Shown here: piece by piece, positions 1-6,122 of the stretch
Position numbering within the stretch: the first letter of the stretch is position 1
Layout of the letters: each line of letters starts with the position of its first letter
NCBI GenBank assembly: GCA_003555185.1
Contig: PWFZ01000236.1
Location: forward strand, 1 to 6,182
Length of the DNA stretch: 6,182 nt
Direction: 5' to 3'
From: Balneolaceae bacterium
GTDB taxonomy: Bacteria; Bacteroidota; Rhodothermia; Balneolales; Balneolaceae
Translations under genes and position numbers: made by a program
The notes under the pieces: generated by a model
The model's input: the letters and a program-made list of their open reading frames with translations, nothing else
Told to the model about the DNA's origin: nothing
Database searches by the model: none

Positions 1-2525
1 AGCCGCTCTTTTACGTTTTCCGACATCGATGTCTTCCGTAGCATTTCACCCATTTGGTCAGCTACAGATCGGAAGCGATTGGTGTAAAGTTGCAGGTTTA
101 CAGCTTCGGATCTTTTTTCTGAATCGTTATGCGAAACGAGACCTGTCGGGTTTTTAAAACCCGACAGGTCTTTTATGTCGAGATATTTCATCAACCATGT
201 ACCATCATTTAACAACTCACCCTGCCAGCCGGCTTCAATAACCGTCGTGCTGTGTGGATCAAGAATGAGTGCCGGTCCCATAAGTTTACGTCCCGGCTGA
301 AGATTTTCTCGCAGGTATATTTTTTTGAATGTGGATGAAGGACCAGCTATTGACTTAGTCGAATCTAAAGCTTTCCCGTCATCCCCCTGAAGAGCGTTGC
401 TCTTCTTTCCCCCTTCAAAGGGGGACCTGTTTTCCTCATGTACAGTTTTTTCCGAAACTTTTACGCGGATGGCTTCTAATTCAATGATTCGATTTTCAAT
501 CCAGTGGCCGTAATGATTTGTATATGCTGCCTTAAAATCATCTTTAATTATGTTGGGTTTGGTGAAATTGATTTCCAGGGAGTTGTCCTGACCTTTAAGC
601 CGTAAAAACAGCTGACGGTTTGCAATCTCAATTTGCTTATCGGGCACTCCTTGATTGATAAGGTCTTTTTTTGCTTCAGTGATGAGATCATCAAACCAAA
701 CAGATAGGTGCGATTTTACGTCATTAAGTGACTGTAACACCTGACGCGTAGCTATTTTCTCTATTTTTGCCTGCCGCAGGCCATAAGCACTGAGAAGTCC
801 GGCATCGGATGGGACGAGCACATTATTCATATTCAATTTCCGGGCGATTGCCAGTGCATGCTGCGCTCCGGCGCCTCCAAATGCAACCATGGTATACTCT
901 GAAGGATCGAACCCTTTTTGTATGGATATTTTTCGAATTGTCTGAGCCATCCGCTCATTAGCGATATCCAGAAACCCCTCCAGAATTTGTTCGCGAGATA
1001 ATCTCCGGTTCTGTGGTCTTTCAGAAAAACGATCGATGATCTCCGTTAATCGATTCTCTGCTGCTTCCGGTACAATAGAGATGTGGAAATTAGCAGGATG
1101 CAGCCGTCCGCTCAGCAGGTTTACATCAGTGATGGTGAGGGGGCCTCCTCTTCCATAACACGCCGGACCCGGATCAGCGCCCGCGCTTTCGGGCCCCACG
1201 GTTAAACTTTGTCCATCAAAACAACAAATAGAGCCGCCGCCTGCTGCCACGGTTTCAATATCAACGGCTGGTGCACTTAAAGTGGCGTCACCTACAGTGT
1301 GTTCGTAAACATAATCAATATCACCATCGTAGCGTGCAACGTCACTGCTGGTTCCTCCCATATCGAAAGAGATGATTTTTAAATCTTTTTCGAGACCTCC
1401 GGGGTTTCTATTGTTTGAAAGATCAGCATCAGAAACATTTTCATCATCTTTTTGAGACAAACCCCGGAGGTCTTTTGCCACCCGTTTTCCAATCGCGACA
1501 GCCCCAATCACCCCGCCGGCAGGGCCGCTTAAAAGTCCGTCTTTTGGGCGATAGTAATCTGCTTCCACCAAATTTCCGCCGCTGCTCATTACCCGTAAAG
1601 AATGTCCCTGAATTACCTTTGAAATCCGGCTGAGATATCGCTCCATAATTGGAGTCAGATATGCGTTTACATCTGTCGTTACTGCTCTGGGTACAATTTT
1701 AATTTCGGAGCTCAATGCCGATGAACGGGAAATAAACTCTACGCCTAATTCGCGTAAAACATTCTCTACTCGTTTTTCGTGATCAGGATTTCGATAGCTG
1801 TTCATCAGGCAAACCCCGGCTGACTCAATCCCTTTTAGATGAGGCTTAATACGTCGTTTTAACTCTTCAATATCTATAGGTTTGATGACATCACCGACGG
1901 AGTCAATTCGCTCGGGCACCTCTACAATATGGTGATAGAACGGGGTTGATTTATGGATATCCAGAGCAAAAAGGTCAGGCCGCTGTTGGTTTTTGATATG
2001 CAGTAAATCACGGTAGCCTTCTGTGATCAGATAAAGGGTTTTACCTCCGCTGCGCTCCAATAGCGCATTTGTTCCTTTAGTGGTAGAAAGACGCATTTGC
2101 AAAAGAGGAAATGGCTGACCAATCGGAGTTTTTGTGATGATCCGTAAACCTAATACCGGTGCCTCTTCCGGGCTGCGCAGTTCACATGGCAGATGATTTC
2201 CGCCAGGAAGATCTATTTCCCGGTCTAAAGTTAATTCAGACCGTTTTGCATTGAATCCAATAACTTTAGAAATCACATTTGGGTTGTTGAGCAGCAAAAA
2301 AGTATACCCAACAAAAAAGTTATCAGGCAACACTTCATCCAGTGTAATCCGGACTTTTGTTGATTTTCCATCTGTTACAATTCCCCGAAGTGCACTGCTG
2401 CTTAATACTTTACAGCGAAACTCCTCACTATCAGGAGAAACTGCTATGCAATCTGTGAAGGTTCCACCCGTATCGATATAGAATTTCCATTCAGATTCAG
2501 TATCCGATTTTAGTGATTGGTGCAT
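1..2525 (-). CDS. Hydantoinase A/B fusion protein, 5-oxoprolinase family (3' end cut off by window edge)
   Basis: An open frame of 841 full codons runs from the ATG at 2523-2525 to the left edge with no stop. No in-frame start lies upstream before the stop at 2592-2594. Residues 18-25 read DTGGTFTD, the N-terminal hydantoinase A signature. MRLSTTKGTNALLER, GLLSGPAGGVIGA, FDMGGTSSDV (387-396), the AAGGGS stretch and GADPGPACYG follow in the family order, as does the C-terminal MGPALIL...STTVIEAGW block. From about residue 808 the sequence NLQLYTNRFRSVADQMGEML...ENVKERL is the start of a hydantoinase B domain, so this is the fused form (usually about 1,200-1,300 residues), with most of domain B outside the window. 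Fused members include ATP-dependent 5-oxoprolinase, a cytosolic enzyme opening 5-oxoproline to glutamate. Other cyclic amides such as hydantoins remain possible because substrate cannot be read from this part. Three palindromic repeats interrupt the gene in frame at residues about 351-378, 700-716 and 785-796. No Shine-Dalgarno sequence precedes the ATG. Confidence 0.9.
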   Translation of the reverse strand, partial: MHQSLKSDTESEWKFYIDTGGTFTDCIAVSPDSEEFRCKVLSSSALRGIVTDGKSTKVRITLDEVLPDNFFVGYTFLLLNNPNVISKVIGFNAKRSELTLDREIDLPGGNHLPCELRSPEEAPVLGLRIITKTPIGQPFPLLQMRLSTTKGTNALLERSGGKTLYLITEGYRDLLHIKNQQRPDLFALDIHKSTPFYHHIVEVPERIDSVGDVIKPIDIEELKRRIKPHLKGIESAGVCLMNSYRNPDHEKRVENVLRELGVEFISRSSALSSEIKIVPRAVTTDVNAYLTPIMERYLSRISKVIQGHSLRVMSSGGNLVEADYYRPKDGLLSGPAGGVIGAVAIGKRVAKDLRGLSQKDDENVSDADLSNNRNPGGLEKDLKIISFDMGGTSSDVARYDGDIDYVYEHTVGDATLSAPAVDIETVAAGGGSICCFDGQSLTVGPESAGADPGPACYGRGGPLTITDVNLLSGRLHPANFHISIVPEAAENRLTEIIDRFSERPQNRRLSREQILEGFLDIANERMAQTIRKISIQKGFDPSEYTMVAFGGAGAQHALAIARKLNMNNVLVPSDAGLLSAYGLRQAKIEKIATRQVLQSLNDVKSHLSVWFDDLITEAKKDLINQGVPDKQIEIANRQLFLRLKGQDNSLEINFTKPNIIKDDFKAAYTNHYGHWIENRIIELEAIRVKVSEKTVHEENRSPFEGGKKSNALQGDDGKALDSTKSIAGPSSTFKKIYLRENLQPGRKLMGPALILDPHSTTVIEAGWQGELLNDGTWLMKYLDIKDLSGFKNPTGLVSHNDSEKRSEAVNLQLYTNRFRSVADQMGEMLRKTSMSENVKER
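139..171. repeat. 33-bp palindromic element, translated inside the oxoprolinase linker
   Basis: Arms AGACCTGTCGGGTTTT and AAAACCCGACAGGTCT are perfect 16-bp inverted repeats around one central T. The length is 11 codons, so the frame is kept. Read on the minus strand it encodes KDLSGFKNPTGL (residues 785-796), between the end of the hydantoinase A domain and the start of the hydantoinase B domain. A T run (171-174) follows on the plus strand. It shares ends and core with the elements at 1393-1473 and 6123-6156. Similar GACC...GGTC palindromes are, from memory, frequent in Bacteroidota genomes; I could not check this. Confidence 0.85.
382..425. repeat. Compound palindromic block with C5/G5 runs, translated inside the oxoprolinase gene
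   Basis: Two hairpins lie side by side. The first is GAAGAGC (389-395), loop GTT, GCTCTTC (399-405). The second is TCCCCCTT (408-415), CA, AAGGGGGA (418-425). A further TCCCCC at 382-387 could pair with GGGGGA at 420-425 and close the whole block. On the minus strand it encodes about residues 700-716 (SPFEGGKKSNALQG and neighbours), a low-complexity Gly/Lys/Ser loop. The loop lies shortly before the conserved MGPALIL block of the hydantoinase A C-terminal region, where the family varies in length. It differs from the GACC...GGTC family and looks like a second class of dispersed repeat. Confidence 0.7.
1393..1473. repeat. 81-bp element with 15-bp inverted repeats, translated inside the oxoprolinase gene
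   Basis: Perfect inverted arms AGACCTCCGGGGTTT (1393-1407) and AAACCCCGGAGGTCT (1459-1473) enclose a 51-base AT-rich spacer. The 81 bases make 27 codons and keep the frame. On the minus strand the arms encode KDLRGL and NPGGL, separated by a polar, acidic stretch (QKDDENVSDADLSNN). The insert (residues about 351-378) sits between the GPAGGVIGAVAIGKR segment and the IISFDMGGTSSDV segment. These are normally only a few residues apart in hydantoinase A proteins, so it looks like an added surface loop. A T run (1473-1476) follows on the plus strand. Confidence 0.8.
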
Positions 2526-2632
2526 AGAAGAAGTGATCGTGTTTTTTAAATGAAAAAGGAAGATGATGCATATTTTGATGAAAGGAAAGGATTATGAGAT
2601 GGAGCAGGACTCACTGATCAAAAATAAGCTGA

Positions 2633-2660
2633 ACTATAGTGAATGCTTTTTAATTGTTAA
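2633..2660 (-). promoter_or_regulatory. Possible promoter for the oxoprolinase gene
   Basis: On the minus strand TTAACA (2655-2660) and TATAGT (2633-2638) are separated by 16 bases. Each matches the general -35/-10 consensus at five of six positions. Transcription would begin near 2626 and leave a leader of about 100 bases before the ATG at 2525. The region is AT-rich, so a chance match is quite possible, and Bacteroidota promoters often depart from this consensus. Confidence 0.3.
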
Positions 2661-2743
2661 AACTTTAAATAGGTGTGGATATGGAGGTAGAAATTTATTT
2701 CCAAATAGTATCTAAAAAAAGTAATCCCTATCATTTGCCCTCA

Positions 2744-2749
2744 TATAAT
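2744..2749 (+). promoter_or_regulatory. Possible -10 element of the antiporter gene
   Basis: A perfect TATAAT lies 11 bases before the antiporter ATG at 2761 and is followed by ATTTG, loosely like the Bacteroidota TAnnTTTG element. No good -35 or -33 element lies at the usual distance. If it is used, transcription would begin only about five bases before the ATG, giving an almost leaderless message, which fits the lack of a ribosome-binding site. Confidence 0.3.
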
Positions 2750-2760
2750 ATTTGTAAGTC

Positions 2761-5241
2761 ATGAATGAGAATCTGTCGCTGACTCTTCCTTTTTCTGATC
2801 CGGTAATGATTTTTGCACTGGTGATGCTGATCATCCTATTGGCTCCGCTTATTTTCAACAAACTGAAAATACCCGGAATTGTTGGATTGATTCTGTCCGG
2901 TACGTTAGTGGGTCCCGGCGTTTTGGGGTTGCTAGAGCGGGATAGCACCATCGAGCTGTTGGGAACAGTAGGATTACTCTATCTGATGTTCATGGCAGGT
3001 CTCTCTATAGACCTAAATCGATTTGAGAAGCTGCGAAATCGCAGCATCGGTTTTGGTACACTTTCGTATGTATTGCCGGCAGCCGGCGCATATTTTTTAG
3101 GAATATACTTTCTTGAGTATTCCGTTGCTACATCGCTTTTACTGGGAGCTATTGTGGGTTCACATACTCTGCTGGCCTATCCAATAGTTGAGCGGTTGGG
3201 GATTACAAAGAATACTGCTGTAACAATGTCGATGGGAGGGACGCTTGTAACGGATACTTTGTCTTTGGGGATATTGGCGATCATTGCCGGTACTGCTGGT
3301 GATGCCCAGGGAGCAGGATACTGGGTCACTTTTGCCACGTCTGTTACTGTATTTGTGGTTGCTGCAGTTTTGATTTTACCGAGGCTTGGACGCTGGTTTT
3401 TTAGAAATGTGAAGTATCATAATAATACTGATTTTGTATTTATGGTTGCGGTTCTCTTTACCACCGCATTTCTGGCTGAACTTGCGGGGCTTGCATCCAT
3501 TATTGGTGCCTTCCTTGCCGGATTACTGCTGAACCGACTTGTGCCCGGAAGCGGTACGTTAATGAGCAGAATTCAATTTGTTGGAAATGCGCTCTTTATT
3601 CCATTTTTCCTGATTTCTGTAGGTATGCTGGTGGATGTAGCAGTCCTTACAAGCTACGATGTATGGGAAAAAGCCATCGCATTTACCCTTCTTGTGGTTA
3701 TTGGTAAAGGGCTTGCCTCACTCATTATTAAGTACATCTTTAATTACACAATGGAAGAGGGTTTCGTTATTCATGGACTTACGACCCCTCAATCGGCAGC
3801 AACTTTGGCGGTGACCTTATTGGGTTATGAACTCGGCTTTTTTGATCAGGTAGCCGTTAATGCCGTTGTAATATTAATACTATTTTCCTGTTTGATTGGT
3901 CCATGGCTTGTGGAAAAATATGGGCGTATTGTTGCTTCGCAGGAAGAAAACAAACCCTATAGTTCTGCGGATGCACCTCAGCGGATTTTGGTTCCGCTTG
4001 CAAATCCTGAAACTTCTGATGCACTTATGGACATTGCGTTTATGGTGCGTGATCAAAAATCTGACCAGCCAATCTATCCGCTAACAGTTGCCCGCGATGG
4101 GGCTGATGTGGATGGGAATGTTGCAAGAAGTGAAAAAATGTTGAGTCATGCCGTTATTCATGCAGCATCAGCAGAAGTTCCCGTAAGCCCGGTTACACGT
4201 ATTGATCTGAATATTGCCATGGGAATTTCCCGCGCTGTTGAAGAAAAACGAATTACAAACATTGTCATTGGCTGGAATGGGGAAGTTTCAACTCGCCGGA
4301 AAATATTTGGTAGTGTATTGGATCAACTGCTCGAAGAAGTGGATGAAATGGTGATGGTATGTAAAATTGATAAGCCTGTGAATACATTTCAACGGTTAAT
4401 CGTAGCTGTTCCCCCATTTGCGTCTTTGGAAATGGGATTTCCCGGAACTATCCGATCACTGAAATTAATGGCCGAACAGATAGGCGTGGAGATGATTGTA
4501 GTTTCTACAGATGAGCGTGATCCATACGTGCGAAAAGGAATTAAAAAAGTAAAACCCGATATCGATATTGAATTTTCCACAATCAACCTTTGGTCAGATC
4601 TGCCTAAGTGGCTAGATCAAAATATTGAAGAAGATGATCTATTTACGCTTGTAAGTGCACGTGAAGGAACCATCTCGTGGAGGCCCGGACTTGATAGACT
4701 CCCGAGGGTCATTTCCCAGCGTTACCCGGAACTGAGCTTCATTACAACCTACTCCTCAGAAGTGGAGGAAGAAGCAGATCAGGGAATGGGATACAATCAA
4801 AACTTCGATATCATCCATCAAAGCAGGATTCAGCTGAACCTGAAGAGTAAAGATATTGAATCTGCGCTTGGAGAAATCGTAAGAGGGGATAAAGCATTTG
4901 CGGATATATCTACAGAGCGAATCACCAGAAGATTATTGGAAAATAGTTCTGACTACTCTCCGGAAGTGATGCCGGGAGTTCTGTTTTATGAGTCGCACAC
5001 GTCAAAAGTTGACAGGCAGGTTCTCTTTATTGGAACGTCAAAAGAAGGTATAAATGTAAATCATACAGCGAATCAGGCGTATATTATTTTAGTACTTCTA
5101 AGTCCAAAGGATATGAAAGTACAGGATCATATAAGAATGCTAAATAGAGTGACTAAGCTTATTCGCCCTAATAAAGATGTAGAGAGTATGAAAAATGCCA
5201 CCGATCCTAAAGAGATTATTAGTGCATTAATGGCCCGATAA
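2761..5241 (+). CDS. CPA2-type cation:proton antiporter with USP-like and PTS EIIA-like cytoplasmic domains
   Basis: The 826-residue product starts with a Na+/H+-exchanger domain (about residues 10-385) of roughly 12-13 hydrophobic segments. Family landmarks are KIPGIVGLILSGTLVGP (36-52), SHTLLAYPIVERLG (134-147), the T164-D165 pair in TLVTDTLSLG, and TTPQSAATLAV (341-351). D165 occupies the place of the ion-binding aspartate of CPA2 antiporters. Such proteins exchange Na+ or K+ for H+ across the inner membrane; which cation is used cannot be told. The tail has a first USP-like domain (about 406-537) ending in an exact G-2x-G-9x-G-S nucleotide-binding motif (G504, G507, G517, S518). A second USP-like region (about 543-665) lacks that motif. 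A C-terminal region (about 688-824) resembles PTS EIIA type 2, with H746 as a candidate phosphorylation site. There is no TrkA-N/RCK domain, so it is not a KefC-type protein. The first ATG gives the expected N-terminus; no Shine-Dalgarno sequence is seen. No clear terminator follows. Confidence 0.92.
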   Translation: MNENLSLTLPFSDPVMIFALVMLIILLAPLIFNKLKIPGIVGLILSGTLVGPGVLGLLERDSTIELLGTVGLLYLMFMAGLSIDLNRFEKLRNRSIGFGTLSYVLPAAGAYFLGIYFLEYSVATSLLLGAIVGSHTLLAYPIVERLGITKNTAVTMSMGGTLVTDTLSLGILAIIAGTAGDAQGAGYWVTFATSVTVFVVAAVLILPRLGRWFFRNVKYHNNTDFVFMVAVLFTTAFLAELAGLASIIGAFLAGLLLNRLVPGSGTLMSRIQFVGNALFIPFFLISVGMLVDVAVLTSYDVWEKAIAFTLLVVIGKGLASLIIKYIFNYTMEEGFVIHGLTTPQSAATLAVTLLGYELGFFDQVAVNAVVILILFSCLIGPWLVEKYGRIVASQEENKPYSSADAPQRILVPLANPETSDALMDIAFMVRDQKSDQPIYPLTVARDGADVDGNVARSEKMLSHAVIHAASAEVPVSPVTRIDLNIAMGISRAVEEKRITNIVIGWNGEVSTRRKIFGSVLDQLLEEVDEMVMVCKIDKPVNTFQRLIVAVPPFASLEMGFPGTIRSLKLMAEQIGVEMIVVSTDERDPYVRKGIKKVKPDIDIEFSTINLWSDLPKWLDQNIEEDDLFTLVSAREGTISWRPGLDRLPRVISQRYPELSFITTYSSEVEEEADQGMGYNQNFDIIHQSRIQLNLKSKDIESALGEIVRGDKAFADISTERITRRLLENSSDYSPEVMPGVLFYESHTSKVDRQVLFIGTSKEGINVNHTANQAYIILVLLSPKDMKVQDHIRMLNRVTKLIRPNKDVESMKNATDPKEIISALMAR

Positions 5242-5338
5242 ATAGTCTTTGTCTGAATGAGGCTGTTTAAAAAGTGAATTAACACGTAAACAAGCTTAAA
5301 TAACTCACCCCAATTCCCTAAACAGATTAAGGTTTGGC

Positions 5339-5367
5339 TTGAAATGTAAGCACAAATATGTTAATAT
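5339..5367 (+). promoter_or_regulatory. Possible promoter of the toxin-antitoxin operon
   Basis: TTGAAA (5339-5344, five of six to the -35 consensus) is followed after 17 bases by TAATAT (5362-5367, four of six to the -10 consensus). The predicted start of transcription falls at about the antitoxin ATG (5374), so the message could be leaderless. The -10 lies in the tandem repeat at 5355-5370. The gap upstream (5242-5338) shows no gene and no convincing terminator, only a weak CTGTTTA/TAAACAG dyad with a 49-base loop. Confidence 0.35.
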
Positions 5368-5370
5368 GTT
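5355..5370. repeat. Tandem AATATGTT repeat at the vapBC start, possible operator
   Basis: AATATGTT occurs twice in tandem (5355-5362 and 5363-5370), directly before the antitoxin ATG and across the putative -10. Ribbon-helix-helix antitoxins commonly repress their own operon by binding short repeated operator sites as pairs of dimers, so this is a reasonable operator candidate. AT-rich chance repetition is the alternative. Confidence 0.4.
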
Positions 5371-5373
5371 TTT

Positions 5374-5637
5374 ATGCGAACTACGATAGACATACCGGAT
5401 TCATTAATGAAAAAAGCGAAGAAGAAAGCGATAGAGGAGGGAATTACGCTTAAACAGTATTTTACCCAAACTCTGGAAAAAGATCTTCAAGAGTCCTCAT
5501 CAAACAAAAGTACGCCCTGGAAAGAATTAAAGGGTATGGGATCGGCAAAGAATCTTTCCCCGGATGATTCAGGCTTCGAAGGCTATTCAGGTCCCGACTG
5601 GAACCATTCTGTACAGGTTAACGAGCCGAAGAATTAG
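5374..5637 (+). CDS. vapB: VapB-type ribbon-helix-helix antitoxin
   Basis: The 87-residue protein begins MRTTIDIPDSLMKKAKKKA, a short beta strand (residues 2-7) followed by a helix (9-22) and a second helix (about 25-38, LKQYFTQTLEKDL). This is the ribbon-helix-helix DNA-binding fold common in VapB antitoxins. The C-terminal half (about 48-80, PWKELKGMGSAKNL...SGFEGYSGPDW) is polar and glycine-rich and is the expected toxin-wrapping tail. It would neutralise the PIN toxin encoded next and repress the operon. Its stop TAG (5635-5637) overlaps the toxin start by one base, which suggests translational coupling. No Shine-Dalgarno sequence precedes the ATG. The assignment rests on fold and neighbour; the exact VapB subfamily is not certain. 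Confidence 0.85.
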   Translation: MRTTIDIPDSLMKKAKKKAIEEGITLKQYFTQTLEKDLQESSSNKSTPWKELKGMGSAKNLSPDDSGFEGYSGPDWNHSVQVNEPKN

Positions 5638-6038
5638 TGGTTCTGTTAGATACTCATATTTGGTTATGGTGGCTTTTGGGTGATGGAGGGCTTTCAAAAA
5701 AAGAGAGGGATGCACTCGATAATCTTGCAAAATCTAATTTATTGTCAATTTCCTGGGTTACAATTTGGGAGACAGAGATGCTGGAGAGAAAAGGAAGAAT
5801 ACAACTTTTGCCGGATATTCATACCTGGATCCGGCTGGCAACCAAACCGGAAATGATAACGCTGCTATTGGCTGATACAGATGTAGTTCTTGCCCAGCGT
5901 CAACTTCCTGAAGCATTCCACGGTGACCCGGCTGATCGATTGATTACGGCCACGTCACTTTTATCGGGATATGAACTGGCAACTCATGATCAGCGAATTG
6001 TGGAATCAGGTGTTTGTGCTATTTGGGGGGGTAACTGA
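5637..6038 (+). CDS. vapC: VapC-type PIN-domain ribonuclease toxin
   Basis: The 133-residue protein is the full length of a VapC toxin and carries the PIN acidic residues in order: D5 in LLDTHIWLWW, E45 in SWVTIWETEML, D97 and D100 in HGDPADRLITAT, and D118 in LATHDQRI. These would hold Mg2+ or Mn2+ for endoribonuclease cleavage; members of the family cut tRNAs or rRNA, and the target here is unknown. All key residues are present, so the toxin looks active. The GTG at 5637-5639 is the only start that keeps the first beta strand with D5; it shares its G with the antitoxin stop codon. The toxin is therefore probably made only after antitoxin translation. The TGA at 6036-6038 is followed by non-coding DNA and a likely terminator. 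Confidence 0.92.
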   Translation: MVLLDTHIWLWWLLGDGGLSKKERDALDNLAKSNLLSISWVTIWETEMLERKGRIQLLPDIHTWIRLATKPEMITLLLADTDVVLAQRQLPEAFHGDPADRLITATSLLSGYELATHDQRIVESGVCAIWGGN

Positions 6039-6041
6039 AAC

Positions 6042-6088
6042 CTGTCAGCACCTACCGGACCGTGTCCGCCAGCCGGCTGATCTGACAG
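6042..6088. repeat. GC-rich dyad downstream of the toxin gene
   Basis: CTGTCAG (6042-6048) and CTGACAG (6082-6088) form 7-bp inverted arms. Inside lie a small hairpin, CGGAC-CGT-GTCCG (6056-6068), and the self-complementary AGCCGGCT (6071-6078). The block is clearly more GC-rich than the DNA around it and encodes nothing recognisable. It may be another dispersed repeat or a structured 3' end of the vapBC message. No T run follows, so it is not a terminator by itself. Confidence 0.35.
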
Positions 6089-6122
6089 CGTTGGGAGTTT
6101 TATGGATTTCAAATCAATTCAT

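Noticed and set aside
766..782. GCCTG-CCG-CAGGC hairpin inside the oxoprolinase gene.
   Set aside because: It encodes LRQA, which continues the normal family alignment after LLSAYG without extra residues, and the stem is only five base pairs.
1415..1633. Plus-strand frame of 72 codons opposite the oxoprolinase gene.
   Set aside because: The minus strand here encodes the strongly conserved hydantoinase A core; the plus-strand product is a low-complexity shadow.
2251..2481. Plus-strand frame of 76 codons near the start of the oxoprolinase gene.
   Set aside because: It is antisense to the conserved DTGGTFTD region and has no recognisable product.
1..2525. Possible pseudogene, since palindromic repeats interrupt the gene.
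   Set aside because: The frame is open throughout, all repeats keep the phase, and conserved motifs occur in order on both sides of each insert.
2563..2715. A 50-codon plus-strand frame (MMHILMKGKDYEMEQ...) with AAGGAAG just before the ATG.
   Set aside because: It lies in the divergent promoter region, resembles no family I know, the purine run touches the ATG rather than sitting at a useful distance, and an AT-rich spacer can give such a frame by chance.
2712..2951. Minus-strand frame of 79 codons overlapping the antiporter start.
   Set aside because: It is antisense to the conserved first transmembrane segments of the antiporter and shows no family resemblance.
5263..5325. CTGTTTA...TAAACAG dyad after the antiporter, considered as a terminator.
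   Set aside because: The arms are seven AT-rich pairs with a 49-base loop and no T run follows.
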